Position numbers and translations under genes: made by a program. Positions 28,399-38,092 of a stretch of DNA of 64,000 nucleotides are shown here, in pieces. Each line of letters begins with the position of its first letter. Positions within the stretch are counted from its first letter, which is position 1. The notes beneath the pieces are model-generated. The model made no database searches and was not told where the DNA came from. It saw only the letters and a program-made list of their open reading frames with translations. The DNA is from Chryseobacterium pennae (GTDB taxonomy: Bacteria > Bacteroidota > Bacteroidia > Flavobacteriales > Weeksellaceae): positions 159,749 through 223,748 of the forward strand of contig NZ_QNVT01000005.1 in assembly GCF_003385515.1 (NCBI RefSeq). The letters run 5' to 3'.

Positions 28399-29664
28399 AT
28401 GAATGATAAAATTAAAGTTCTTTGGATTACAAATATTCTGTTGCCAGATATTTGTGAAAAAATAAGTTTGCCCAAACCTTTTGTTGGTGGTTGGATGTTT
28501 GCCCTTTCGAAGTACCTTGCATCTCAGCAGGATGTTGCATTAGCTGTGGCATCAGTATATGAAGGAACAGAACTTCAGGAAATAATAGTGAATAATATTA
28601 CTTATTTTCTAATACCAACAAAGGATATACTGGAAGATAGTCAAACATCAAAAAAAGTATGGAAAACAATTAATGATTCTTTTAGTCCGGATATTGTTCA
28701 TATACATGGAACAGAATTTCCTTACGGACTATCTTATATAAAAGCTTATGGCGCTGAAAAATGTGTAGTTTCTATACAAGGCCTTACCGATGTTTACACA
28801 AGGTATTTTCTAGGGAGTTTAAGTAAGGATGAAATAAGCAGCAATACTTCATTATATGATAAAATAAGAAAAAATACGCTTTACCATCAGCAGAAACAAA
28901 TGCAGATGAGAGGTCAGACTGAAATACAATATATCAAAACAGTTAAGAATATTATTGGAAGAACAGACTGGGACAAAGACCATACTTGGGCAATAAACCC
29001 CAATGCTAAATATCATTTTTGTAATGAAACTCTTAGAGAAGGTTTTTATAAACAATCTTGGAATTATGAAGACTGTGATAAATATTCTATATTCTTAAGT
29101 CAGGGAATGGTACCTTTGAAAGGAATTCATCAGGTAATAAAGGCTCTGCCTTTAATTCTGAAAACCTATCCAGACACAAAAATATATATTGGAGGTAAAA
29201 ATATTATCCAAAGCAATTCTTTTAGAGAAAAATTAACAATGGGACCTTATGCCCGCTATATTTCAAACCTTATAAAGAAATATAATCTTGAGGCTAAAGT
29301 GATATTCCTTGGAGGATTGAACGAGGAACAAATGATACAAAGATATCTAAAATCAAATGTTTTTGTATGCCCCTCGTCAATTGAAAATAGCCCAAATTCT
29401 GTAGGTGAAGCTCAAATTTTGGGTGTTCCGGTTGTTTCTTCATATTGTGGAGGTGTTCCTAATATGATAGAAGATCAAAAGACTGGGTATTTATATCGGT
29501 ATGAAGAAGTAGAATCACTTGCACGTATCATTTGTGATTTGTTTTATAACACCTCTAATATAGAAATCTCTGAAAATGAGAAAGAGGTAGGGCATAAAAG
29601 ACATAGTATACATAATAACGGAGAAACTCTTAAAGATATTTATTATTCTATAAAAAATAACTAA
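28399..29664 (+). CDS. Glycosyltransferase, GT4 family
   Basis: 421 aa, GT-B fold. N-terminal acceptor domain with VGGWMFALSKYLAS and HIHGTEFPYG; C-terminal donor domain with LSQGMVPLKGIHQVIKALP (about 232-250) and the ENSPNSVGE E-x7-E motif near residue 330 that binds the nucleotide sugar. Cytoplasmic, adding one sugar of the repeat unit. Donor unknown. It starts at the base after the polymerase stop. Confidence 0.88.
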   Translation: MNDKIKVLWITNILLPDICEKISLPKPFVGGWMFALSKYLASQQDVALAVASVYEGTELQEIIVNNITYFLIPTKDILEDSQTSKKVWKTINDSFSPDIVHIHGTEFPYGLSYIKAYGAEKCVVSIQGLTDVYTRYFLGSLSKDEISSNTSLYDKIRKNTLYHQQKQMQMRGQTEIQYIKTVKNIIGRTDWDKDHTWAINPNAKYHFCNETLREGFYKQSWNYEDCDKYSIFLSQGMVPLKGIHQVIKALPLILKTYPDTKIYIGGKNIIQSNSFREKLTMGPYARYISNLIKKYNLEAKVIFLGGLNEEQMIQRYLKSNVFVCPSSIENSPNSVGEAQILGVPVVSSYCGGVPNMIEDQKTGYLYRYEEVESLARIICDLFYNTSNIEISENEKEVGHKRHSIHNNGETLKDIYYSIKNN

Positions 29665-29683
29665 TATCCTAAATATTAAATTT

Positions 29684-30973
29684 ATGTCTGAAACCACATA
29701 TCCTAATGTTTTGATTATAAGTGACTGTGATTTTCATCATGGTACAGATGCTACTGCTATCACAGTTAGAAATATATTTAGTGGTTGGCCTGTTGATAAT
29801 TTGTCATTTATACAATTAAAATCTTACCATGCAGGTGAAATTATTGAAAATAATAAATTTGTTTTAGACAGTAGAAACTTACAGTTCGGACAATTTTTAA
29901 CAAAAGTAAGAAGACAATCGGGAAATCTTACAGATGCTCCACCTGTATTGATTACCGAAACAAATGTAAATAAAATAACAAAATTCAAGCAGAATCTTAG
30001 ATTAAGTATATCCTCATCAGCTGATATGCTCAACTATCAGCTGAATAATCAGCTTAGTGAATTTATTAAAAAGCATAATCCGGATATCATTTATTTACTT
30101 CCCTATGGAAGAAGAATTATAAATTTAGCTTTGAATATTCAACGTCAGTTTGGAATTCCTGTTTTACCTCATTTTATGGATGATTGGCCTTCAACCATTT
30201 ATAATAATTCATTTCTCAGTTCAGTACAAAGAAAACTTACATTGAAAACCTTGAAAACATTGTTTGATCATTGTGAAAAAGCTTTGGTTATATCAGATGC
30301 TATGAAAAATGAATTTGAGAGGAGATATAAAAAATGTGAATTTTTTTCTTTAATGAATGACGTTGAGGAATATATAGGTTCTGATATAGATGAAGATAGA
30401 TATGAGGAGAAAATATCACTATGCTATGCTGGTGGTTTACATCTCAATCGTTGGGCTTCATTATTGGAGTTATGTAAAATTGTTAGTAATAATAAAAATA
30501 TTAAAGAAATAGCAGTATATACAAATCCGAATGACTGGAAGAGTACGGAGCATTACTTTAAGGAATATCCATTTGTTGCCTATAAAGGATTTATTAAACA
30601 AAAAGATGTATTGAAAAGTCTTAGTCATTATGATGCTCTCATTTTTATAGAGTCATTCGATGATAATATTAAAGAATATACTCGTTTTTCAATATCTACA
30701 AAGATTCCAGAATATCTGTCATTAGGAAAATCAATTATAGCAGTAGGCCCGTCAGATATAGCATCCATCATCTATCTTAAAGAAAATAATATTGCCATTG
30801 TCTGTGATGATACAAACAGATCAGAATGGAATAATATACTGGAAAATAGCTTTAAGAATAAAGAACTTTTGAAAAAAAATATAGAGAATGGTAAGATCAT
30901 ATTTTTTAAGAATCATTATAGAAAAAACCAACGTCAAAAACTCTTAGAAGTTTTATATTCTTTAAAAAAATAG
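29684..30973 (+). CDS. Glycosyltransferase-like protein, paralogue 1
   Basis: 429 aa, GT-B-like. A central YAGGLHLNRWASLLEL begins the donor domain (about 248) and SISTKIPEYLSLGKSIIAVGPSDIAS (split here around residues 340-365) is the nucleotide-binding end. The downstream neighbour has the same order of motifs (GGLHLNR, STKIPEYL, GPTDVAS), so the two are tandem paralogues. Donor and acceptor unknown. Confidence 0.78.
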   Translation: MSETTYPNVLIISDCDFHHGTDATAITVRNIFSGWPVDNLSFIQLKSYHAGEIIENNKFVLDSRNLQFGQFLTKVRRQSGNLTDAPPVLITETNVNKITKFKQNLRLSISSSADMLNYQLNNQLSEFIKKHNPDIIYLLPYGRRIINLALNIQRQFGIPVLPHFMDDWPSTIYNNSFLSSVQRKLTLKTLKTLFDHCEKALVISDAMKNEFERRYKKCEFFSLMNDVEEYIGSDIDEDRYEEKISLCYAGGLHLNRWASLLELCKIVSNNKNIKEIAVYTNPNDWKSTEHYFKEYPFVAYKGFIKQKDVLKSLSHYDALIFIESFDDNIKEYTRFSISTKIPEYLSLGKSIIAVGPSDIASIIYLKENNIAIVCDDTNRSEWNNILENSFKNKELLKKNIENGKIIFFKNHYRKNQRQKLLEVLYSLKK

Positions 30974-30978
30974 ATAAA

Positions 30979-32232
30979 ATGAAAGTCCTGATTATTAGCC
31001 ATAACCCTTTTTCAAAAATTTCTAACAATGGAAAGACATTGGAATCTATTTTTAGAAATTTTAAAAGAGAAGAATTAGCTCAGCTCTATTTTGTTGAGGA
31101 TAAGGATATTGATAATGATTATGCCGCCTCATACTTTAAAATTACTGATAAAGATCTTCTTGTAAAAAGTAAAGAAGAGAAAATAAAATCCACAGATTCA
31201 AAGACTCAGATACCTAACACAGAAGCAGGCCTACGTAAATATAAGCATAATCTGGCTATTTTCAGAGATTATCTTTGGAAGTTTAAAAATGTAAAAAATA
31301 ATGAGAAACTACATCAGTGGATTCAACAACAACATCCAGATTTTGTTTTTTTTGTGGGGGCAAATCAGGTGTTTTCTCACGATATAATGCTTGAAATAGT
31401 AGAAAAATATCGTTTGAAATCAGCAGTTTATTTTACGGATGATTATATTTTTTCTACACAAAAGAAAAATTTTTTACAAAAATTACAATATAAAAAACTC
31501 TACAGAGCATATGAGAAGACAATCTCTAAGGCTGAATTATGCTTTGGAATAAGCGACCTAATGTGTGAGATTTATTCTAAAAACTATGGTAAAAAATTCT
31601 ACCCCATTATGAACAGTATAAATCTTGAACTTTATAAAGGAATAGAAAAAGATAAAAATAAACCGAAAGATAAAATTGTAATATCATATTTTGGAGGTCT
31701 ACACCTTAATCGAGACAAAATGATTATTCGTTTGGCTAAAATATTATCTAAAATTGAGAATAATAAAATAACAATTAATGTATTTACACCTACAGAAATG
31801 AGTAGCACATTAATGAATGCTTTTTCTGAAAATAATATTTCTCTGAAAAATAAAGTACAGGGTAATGAACTTTCTCAGGAAATTATAAATACAGATATTC
31901 TGCTTCATACTGAAAGCGATGACCTTTTTGACAGGTCTTTAACCAGGCTTTCAGTTTCAACCAAAATTCCTGAATATTTATTATCTAAAAACCTAATCTT
32001 AGCTTATGGTCCCACAGATGTTGCGTCTATAAAACTATTAGAGAATAATAATTTGGCTCTGATTCTAAATAGTGAAGAATCTGATGAGATTAATATACAA
32101 AAAATTATAAAAACTTTAAACAGTGAAGATCAAACTCAATTAATTCAAAATGCATATTTATACGGAAAAAAAGAGTTTGACGAAGAAAGAATAAGTATTA
32201 ATTTTCGTAAAAGTATTGAAAATGAAATTTGA
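30979..32232 (+). CDS. Glycosyltransferase-like protein, paralogue 2
   Basis: 417 aa. N-terminal ISHNPFSKISNNGKTLESIF, then FGGLHLNRDKMIIRLAKIL near 237 and LSVSTKIPEYLLSKNLILAY near 322. It repeats the motif order of the gene just upstream, five bases away. Probably adds a further sugar to the repeat unit; substrate unknown. Confidence 0.76.
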   Translation: MKVLIISHNPFSKISNNGKTLESIFRNFKREELAQLYFVEDKDIDNDYAASYFKITDKDLLVKSKEEKIKSTDSKTQIPNTEAGLRKYKHNLAIFRDYLWKFKNVKNNEKLHQWIQQQHPDFVFFVGANQVFSHDIMLEIVEKYRLKSAVYFTDDYIFSTQKKNFLQKLQYKKLYRAYEKTISKAELCFGISDLMCEIYSKNYGKKFYPIMNSINLELYKGIEKDKNKPKDKIVISYFGGLHLNRDKMIIRLAKILSKIENNKITINVFTPTEMSSTLMNAFSENNISLKNKVQGNELSQEIINTDILLHTESDDLFDRSLTRLSVSTKIPEYLLSKNLILAYGPTDVASIKLLENNNLALILNSEESDEINIQKIIKTLNSEDQTQLIQNAYLYGKKEFDEERISINFRKSIENEI

Positions 32233-32233
32233 T

Positions 32234-33436
32234 ATGAACATTACTTTTATTGGTGGATTGTTTCCTGAAAAAAATATAGATTTCTTTAGAGTACATTCTA
32301 AAGGAATCTTTCAATATGCAGCTGATGTAATGCAAAAAAATATTATTGAGGGGCTGGAGAATAATAATCAGAAAATTAATATCATTACTGTACCTTTTTT
32401 AGGAGACTTCCCAAAATCTTATGACCTTCAATATGTTAATGAAGAAAGGTTTCTTGAGAATAAGAAACCAATTCATCAATTAGGATTTAAAAATATAAAG
32501 TTTTTCAATGAAATTTCTAAATATAAAGCACTTAAACAGGCTATAAAAAAGCAATTTATAGTTGAGCAAAATCCTGTAGATGCAATAGTTATATATGGCG
32601 TTTTTTCTTATTTCCTGAAAATTACTACTTTTATTAAACAAGTATTACCCAATGTAAAAATATGTTTAATTATTCCTGACCTTCCACATTTGATGGGTGG
32701 TAATAATAATAGTTTACATATTAAACTCTATAATGCCTACGCAAAAAAGATTGTTGATCATAATATAAAAAATGTCGATTCATATATTTATTTGTCAAAA
32801 TATATGGACGAATATTTTAAAATTAAAAAGCCATTTGATATTATTGAAGGGATTTACAATGCCAGTGAGGAAATTATTACAGAGATAAAAGAATCTTTAC
32901 CAACAGTTTTTTATTCAGGAACTTTAGCATTAAGATACGGAATCGTAAGCTTATTGGAAGCATTCTCATCGATAGAGAATGAAAATATAAGATTATGGAT
33001 TTGTGGTGCAGGAGATGGAGAAGAAAAAGTTAGAGAATATGCTAAAAAGGATTCCAGGATTATTTTCAAGGGGCAACTAGATAGGTCAGAAATTCTTAAA
33101 TTGCAAAGAAGAGCAACGCTGTTAATAAACCCAAGAGATGGTAAAGATGAATTTACAAAATACTCTTTTCCATCCAAGACTATAGAATATTTAAGTTCGG
33201 GAACTCCCACCGTTTTATATAAGCTTAAAGGTATTCCGGATGAGTATTATCATTATTGTTATGTATGTGATGAAGAAGGAATAATGGGATTGAAAAATAC
33301 AATAGTTAAAATACTGAATATTTCAAAAGAAGAGAGAGAAAGAATGGGGATACGTGCAAAAGATTTTATTATAAACAATAAAAATGAAACTGTTCAAAGC
33401 CTAAAAATTATAAACCTAATAAGTAGATTATTATGA
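32234..33436 (+). CDS. Glycosyltransferase family protein
   Basis: 400 aa from ATG at 32234 (MNITFIGGLFPEK), two bases after the preceding stop; ATG at 32222 and TTG at 32216 are alternatives that overlap the upstream gene. GT-B fold: FYSGTLALRYGIVSLLEAF opens the donor domain near 222, ICGAGDGEEKVREYA follows, and the sugar-nucleotide site is around KYSFPSKTIEYLSSGTPTVLY near 308. The last four bases overlap the next start (ATGA). Donor unknown. Confidence 0.82.
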   Translation: MNITFIGGLFPEKNIDFFRVHSKGIFQYAADVMQKNIIEGLENNNQKINIITVPFLGDFPKSYDLQYVNEERFLENKKPIHQLGFKNIKFFNEISKYKALKQAIKKQFIVEQNPVDAIVIYGVFSYFLKITTFIKQVLPNVKICLIIPDLPHLMGGNNNSLHIKLYNAYAKKIVDHNIKNVDSYIYLSKYMDEYFKIKKPFDIIEGIYNASEEIITEIKESLPTVFYSGTLALRYGIVSLLEAFSSIENENIRLWICGAGDGEEKVREYAKKDSRIIFKGQLDRSEILKLQRRATLLINPRDGKDEFTKYSFPSKTIEYLSSGTPTVLYKLKGIPDEYYHYCYVCDEEGIMGLKNTIVKILNISKEERERMGIRAKDFIINNKNETVQSLKIINLISRLL

Positions 33437-34320
33437 ATTTAAAGTTTATTATATCCCTATTGTTGTTTTTTGGCATATTTATAGATGCTCAGAAAAAGCA
33501 ACAGATTTTTTTCTGCTCAGAAATACATAATCCTACACAACAGGAATTTGTAAGGAAAAATAAAGTTAAAAATTTTTATATCTTTTATCAGGATTATATT
33601 ATTGATAGAGATTTAAATTTAGATAAAGATAAATTAAAAAAAGAAATTGACAGGCAAATTCCTAGTACAAAAGCATCAGGATATGCTGCATTGGATGTAG
33701 AAGCAGAGTCGTTACTTATTATTTTAAAGGAAAAAAAAGTAAGTATCAACGAATATAATAGAATTATTAATAATCATATCAATATGATTAGATATGCAAA
33801 GTCACTAAGACCTAATATCAAATGGTCGTTCTATGGTTATAATTTAACAAGCTATCCTTATGTTACTGATGGGCATGAAAATGATATAACGGTAGGAACA
33901 TATCCTTTGCTTAGAGAACTGGATTTTCTTGCTCCAAGTATGTATCTGCAGGATAAGAAAACATCAGAAAACTTAGATATAATTAAAACGTTTGTATCCT
34001 CAAATCTTACTTTATCTCTAAAACTAGGAAAAAAATTCAATAAGCCTGTCTATCCATTTGTTTGGAACAGATATCATAATGTATCATCTGAAAACACTTT
34101 AATAGATCCTTCTGATTTTCAATGGTATGTAAGCCAGATACTAAACTTTACTTATAATAAAAGAAAGGTAGATGGTGTAATATTCTGGAATTCAGAAACA
34201 TATATCTATGAAACAAATAAAAACATGAATGTGAGAAATGAATATAGAAATGTAAAAGATATTAAAGAATACCAAACAGGAGTATTACAAGAATATTGGA
34301 ACACAATAAAAAATAAATAA
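33433..34320 (+). CDS. Secreted TIM-barrel-like protein with hyaluronidase-like (GH56-like) motifs
   Basis: 295 aa with a signal peptide (about 1-19, ending IDAQ). Motifs in order: AALDVEAES with Asp88-x-Glu90, IKWSFYGYN near 129-137, LDFLAPSMYL near 163-172, PVYPFVWNRYH near 205-215 and VDGVIFWNSE near 246-255. GH56 hyaluronidases have the same order: D-x-E catalytic pair, WGYY, a LYPSIYL strand, a PVYVFTR strand and an AGIVIWG strand. I infer an exported glycosidase or glycan-binding barrel acting on the polymer of this locus. Family assignment is from memory of motifs and needs profile search. Start overlaps the preceding gene by four bases. Confidence 0.55.
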   Translation: MNLKFIISLLLFFGIFIDAQKKQQIFFCSEIHNPTQQEFVRKNKVKNFYIFYQDYIIDRDLNLDKDKLKKEIDRQIPSTKASGYAALDVEAESLLIILKEKKVSINEYNRIINNHINMIRYAKSLRPNIKWSFYGYNLTSYPYVTDGHENDITVGTYPLLRELDFLAPSMYLQDKKTSENLDIIKTFVSSNLTLSLKLGKKFNKPVYPFVWNRYHNVSSENTLIDPSDFQWYVSQILNFTYNKRKVDGVIFWNSETYIYETNKNMNVRNEYRNVKDIKEYQTGVLQEYWNTIKNK

Positions 34321-34323
34321 TAT

Positions 34324-35361
34324 ATGTCTGAATTAAAAAATAAAGTTCTATTGATAACAGGAGGAACTGGTTCTTTCGGTACAGCAGTACTTAATAGGTT
34401 TTTAGAAACTGACCATTTTAAGGAAATCCGTATTTTTTCGCGTGATGAAAAAAAACAGGATGATATGAGAAACCTTTATAAAAATGGGAAAATAAAATAT
34501 TATATCGGTGACGTAAGAGATTATACGAGTGTTGAGCCAGCTACGAGGGGGGTAGATTATATCTTCCATGCAGCAGCATTAAAGCAGGTTCCTTCTTGTG
34601 AATTCTTTCCAATGCAGGCTGTAAAAACAAATGTAGAAGGAACTCAAAACGTGATTCGTGCAGCAGCGGCAAATGGTGTAAAGAAAGTAATTTGTCTTTC
34701 AACAGATAAAGCTGCATATCCAATTAATGCAATGGGGATTTCTAAGGCAATGATGGAAAAAGTTGCTGTAGCTGAAGCAAGAAATCTTACAGATACTGTT
34801 GTATGTCTTACCCGTTATGGAAATGTAATGGCATCTAGAGGGTCAGTTATTCCATTGTTTTTAAACCAAATTCAAAAAGGAGAACCTATTACAATCACAG
34901 ATCCTAACATGTCCCGTTTCTTTATGTCTTTGGAAGATGCTGTAGATTTGGTATTATTTGCATTCGAACACGGAAATCCGGGTGACCTATTTGTGAATAA
35001 AGCTCCTGCAGGAAGTATTGGCGATCTAGCCAAAGCTTTAATTGAATTAACAGGTAAAGAAGTCCCTGTTAAAGTGATAGGAACGCGCCATGGTGAGAAA
35101 CTTTATGAGACTCTTTGTACTCGTGAAGAAATGTTGAAAGCTGAAGATATGGGAGATTTCTACCGTGTACCAGCTGATAATCGTGATCTTAATTACGCTA
35201 AGTATTTCTCAGAAGGAGAAGAAGATATATCTAAAGTGGAAGATTATCATTCACACAATACAGATCAACAAGGAGTAGAAGGCCTTAAAAACCTTGTTTC
35301 AAAATTGCCTTTAATACGTAAAGAGGTGTTCGGAGAAGATGTAATGCAATATCCCTATTAG
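34324..35361 (+). CDS. fnlA: UDP-GlcNAc 4,6-dehydratase/5-epimerase (FnlA/CapE/WbjB)
   Basis: 345 aa soluble SDR enzyme. GGTGSFGTAVL binds NADP (about 13-23); STDKAAYPINAMGISKAMME has Met for the usual SDR Tyr, as in this inverting dehydratase family. First step from UDP-GlcNAc towards UDP-L-FucNAc. The two following pathway enzymes, FnlB and FnlC, are encoded just downstream, separated only by a small cupin gene. Confidence 0.92.
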   Translation: MSELKNKVLLITGGTGSFGTAVLNRFLETDHFKEIRIFSRDEKKQDDMRNLYKNGKIKYYIGDVRDYTSVEPATRGVDYIFHAAALKQVPSCEFFPMQAVKTNVEGTQNVIRAAAANGVKKVICLSTDKAAYPINAMGISKAMMEKVAVAEARNLTDTVVCLTRYGNVMASRGSVIPLFLNQIQKGEPITITDPNMSRFFMSLEDAVDLVLFAFEHGNPGDLFVNKAPAGSIGDLAKALIELTGKEVPVKVIGTRHGEKLYETLCTREEMLKAEDMGDFYRVPADNRDLNYAKYFSEGEEDISKVEDYHSHNTDQQGVEGLKNLVSKLPLIRKEVFGEDVMQYPY

Positions 35362-35404
35362 GATTCTATTTCCTGTTTTCTGGAAAAACAATAAAAAAGA
35401 AAGT

Positions 35405-35818
35405 ATGCTTATAAATGGAAATAAATTCGAGGACGAAAGAGGGATTATCAAGTTTAATAATGATTTTGAAGCTTCTGCTGTTAAAAGGATTTATACAATA
35501 GAAAATTCAAGCACTGACTTTATAAGAGGATGGCAGGGGCATGCTATTGAACAACGTTGGTTTTCCTGTATTAAAGGTCGCTTCAGAATTGCTGTAATCC
35601 ATATTGATAATTTCAATAATCCTTCATCAGATTTAGATGTGAAATATTACGATTTAAATGATGATACCTTAGACTTTCTACATGTAGAAGCTGGATGTAT
35701 TACCGCTATTAAAGCATCAGAAGACAATAGTAAATTATTAGTGCTTGCCGATTATAGATTGGGAGAAATCAAGGATGAGTACCGTTTCCCTTTGGATTAT
35801 TTTAATATTAAACTATGA
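35405..35818 (+). CDS. WxcM/FdtA-like cupin protein
   Basis: 137 aa single cupin domain: EDERGIIKFNN, FIRGWQGHAIEQRWFSCIKGRFRIAVIH and a closing YRFPLDYF. The family includes 3,4-ketoisomerases such as FdtA, but also proteins of unknown role in polysaccharide loci. It lies between fnlA and fnlB and its stop overlaps the fnlB start by four bases. Such a gene is not part of the minimal FnlABC set. Confidence 0.75.
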   Translation: MLINGNKFEDERGIIKFNNDFEASAVKRIYTIENSSTDFIRGWQGHAIEQRWFSCIKGRFRIAVIHIDNFNNPSSDLDVKYYDLNDDTLDFLHVEAGCITAIKASEDNSKLLVLADYRLGEIKDEYRFPLDYFNIKL

Positions 35819-36933
35819 AAAAAATAGGAATTACCGGCCAAAATGGTTTTGTTGGCCGTCATCTATATAATACTTTAGGTCTATTTCCTGAAGAATTTGA
35901 ACGTATTGATTTTCAAAAAGAATATTTTGAAAATGATTCTGATTTAGATGTTTTTGTATCAAAATGTGATGTTATTGTACATTTAGCAGCAATGAACCGC
36001 CATGAAAGCCAGGATGTTATTTACCAGACTAATGTGGCTTTAGCCCAAAAATTAGTAGATGCTTTAAAGAGAACTGCTTCTAAAGCTCATGTTCTTATTT
36101 CATCGTCTACACAAGAAGAACGTGATAATCTATATGGTAAATCGAAGCGTGAAGGAAGAGAAGCCATTGTAAATTGGGCAAATGAAAATGGAGGGATTGT
36201 GACAGGATTGATTATTCCTAATGTATTTGGTGCTTTTGGAAAGCCTTTTTACAATTCTTTTATTGCAACTTTCTGTCATCTGTTAACGCATGGTGAAACA
36301 CCACAAATTGATAATGATGGTGAAGTGAAGCTAATTTACGTTCAAGAACTTGTGATGAAAATTATTTCTGAAATTCGTTCAGAAAAAAATCAACCGGAAC
36401 TACAAGTTGAAGAAACCGCAGTAAAAAAGGTTTCAGAAGTGTTAGCTCTATTAAATGATTTTAAAACGAAATATCTGGATGGAGGTGAAATTCCTGTTTT
36501 AAAAGATAATTTTGAACATAATCTATTTAATACCTATCGTTCTTATATCAATCATAAAGAACGTTATCCAATGAAATTTACTCAACATACTGATCCAAGA
36601 GGGGCGTTTGTAGAAGTTATCAGATTAGGAATAGGTGGTCAGTGTTCATTTTCAACAACAGTTCCGGGAATTACAAGAGGGAATCATTATCATACCCGAA
36701 AAATAGAACGATTTGCAGTAATAAAGGGTAAAGCTTTAATCCAATTAAGAAAAATTGATACTGATGAAGTGATGGATTTCTATTTGGATGGAACTGAACC
36801 TGCTTATGTAGATATGCCAATTTGGTATACTCACAATATTAAAAATATTGGAGAAGAGGAATTATATACTATTTTCTGGATTGATGAACCATTTAATCCA
36901 GAAGATGCAGATACCTATTTTTTAGAAGTATAA
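35815..36933 (+). CDS. fnlB: UDP-4-keto-6-deoxyhexosamine reductase (FnlB/CapF/WbjC)
   Basis: 372 aa two-domain enzyme. N-terminal SDR with GITGQNGFVGRHLY (about 4-17) and YGKSKREGRE carrying Tyr/Lys; C-terminal cupin (about 250-370) with FTQHTDPRGAFVEV, GITRGNHYHTRKIERF and MPIWYTHNI. This SDR-cupin fusion is the CapF plan, which epimerises and reduces the FnlA product. Confidence 0.93.
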   Translation: MKKIGITGQNGFVGRHLYNTLGLFPEEFERIDFQKEYFENDSDLDVFVSKCDVIVHLAAMNRHESQDVIYQTNVALAQKLVDALKRTASKAHVLISSSTQEERDNLYGKSKREGREAIVNWANENGGIVTGLIIPNVFGAFGKPFYNSFIATFCHLLTHGETPQIDNDGEVKLIYVQELVMKIISEIRSEKNQPELQVEETAVKKVSEVLALLNDFKTKYLDGGEIPVLKDNFEHNLFNTYRSYINHKERYPMKFTQHTDPRGAFVEVIRLGIGGQCSFSTTVPGITRGNHYHTRKIERFAVIKGKALIQLRKIDTDEVMDFYLDGTEPAYVDMPIWYTHNIKNIGEEELYTIFWIDEPFNPEDADTYFLEV

Positions 36934-36955
36934 ATATTATAAATTAACTAATTAG

Positions 36956-38089
36956 ATGAAAAAATTAAAAGTAATGACGGTCGTAGGGACAAGACCGGAG
37001 ATTATACGATTATCAAGAGTATTATCAGCATTGGATAATTCTGAGGCTGTAGAACATATTATTGTCCATACAGGACAGAATTATGATTATGAACTTAATC
37101 AAATCTTTTTTGAGGATTTAGGCCTTCGTAAACCTGACTATTTCCTTGAAGCTGCTGGTAAAACAGCTACAGAAACTGTAGGAAATATCCTTATTAAAAT
37201 TGATCCGCTTTTGGAAGAATTACAACCAGAAGCTTTCTTAGTTTTAGGAGATACTAATTCTTGCTTGTGTGCTATTCCTGCAAAAAAACGTCAAATTCCA
37301 ATTTTCCATATGGAAGCAGGAAACAGATGTTTTGATCAGCGCGTACCTGAGGAAACCAATCGTAAGATTGTAGATCATACAGCTGATCTCAACTTAACAT
37401 ATTCAGATATTGCTCGTGAATATCTTTTAAGAGAAGGCCTTTCTGCTGACAGAATTATTAAGACGGGTTCGCCAATGTTTGAAGTCCTGAATCATTATTT
37501 ACCTCAAATAGAAAATTCTGATGTATTATCCAGACTGAATCTGGAAGAAGGTAAATATTTTGTTGTTTCTTCACATAGAGAAGAAAATATTAATTCTGAG
37601 AAAAATTTCAGAGGATTAATGGAGTCTTTAAATGCTATCGCTGAAAAATATCAATATCCAATTATTGTATCAACTCACCCGCGTACAAAAAATATGATTG
37701 ATAAGATGCAGATTGAAATGCGTCCGGAAATTCAGTTCCTTAAACCTCTTGGTTTTCATGATTATAATGCTCTTCAGATGAGATCATTTGCTGTACTTTC
37801 AGATTCCGGAACCATTTCTGAAGAATCTTCAATTTTAAACTTCAGAGCTCTTAATATCAGAGAAGCGCATGAAAGACCAGAAGCTATGGAAGAGACATCT
37901 GTGATGATGGTAGGGCTTTCACCAGAAAGAATTTTACAGGGTATGATTCAGCTTCAACAGCAAAAAATAGGTAAAGAAAGAAACTATAGATTGGTATCGG
38001 ATTATTCTATGCCGAATGTTTCTGAAAAAATGGTGAGAATTATTCTAAGCTATACTGATTATATCAATAGAGTAGTCTGGAGAAAATAA
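36956..38089 (+). CDS. fnlC: UDP-sugar 2-epimerase (FnlC/CapG/WbjD)
   Basis: 377 aa WecB-like non-hydrolysing 2-epimerase. VGTRPEIIRLSRVL at the N-terminus, VHTGQNYDYELN, HMEAGNRCFDQRVPEETNRKIVDH near 125 in two parts, and the C-terminal SDSGTISEESSIL. The Asn-Arg-Cys-Phe form of the HMEAG motif and the context with fnlA and fnlB point to the last step to UDP-L-FucNAc rather than UDP-ManNAc. Confidence 0.92.
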   Translation: MKKLKVMTVVGTRPEIIRLSRVLSALDNSEAVEHIIVHTGQNYDYELNQIFFEDLGLRKPDYFLEAAGKTATETVGNILIKIDPLLEELQPEAFLVLGDTNSCLCAIPAKKRQIPIFHMEAGNRCFDQRVPEETNRKIVDHTADLNLTYSDIAREYLLREGLSADRIIKTGSPMFEVLNHYLPQIENSDVLSRLNLEEGKYFVVSSHREENINSEKNFRGLMESLNAIAEKYQYPIIVSTHPRTKNMIDKMQIEMRPEIQFLKPLGFHDYNALQMRSFAVLSDSGTISEESSILNFRALNIREAHERPEAMEETSVMMVGLSPERILQGMIQLQQQKIGKERNYRLVSDYSMPNVSEKMVRIILSYTDYINRVVWRK

Positions 38090-38092
38090 GAA

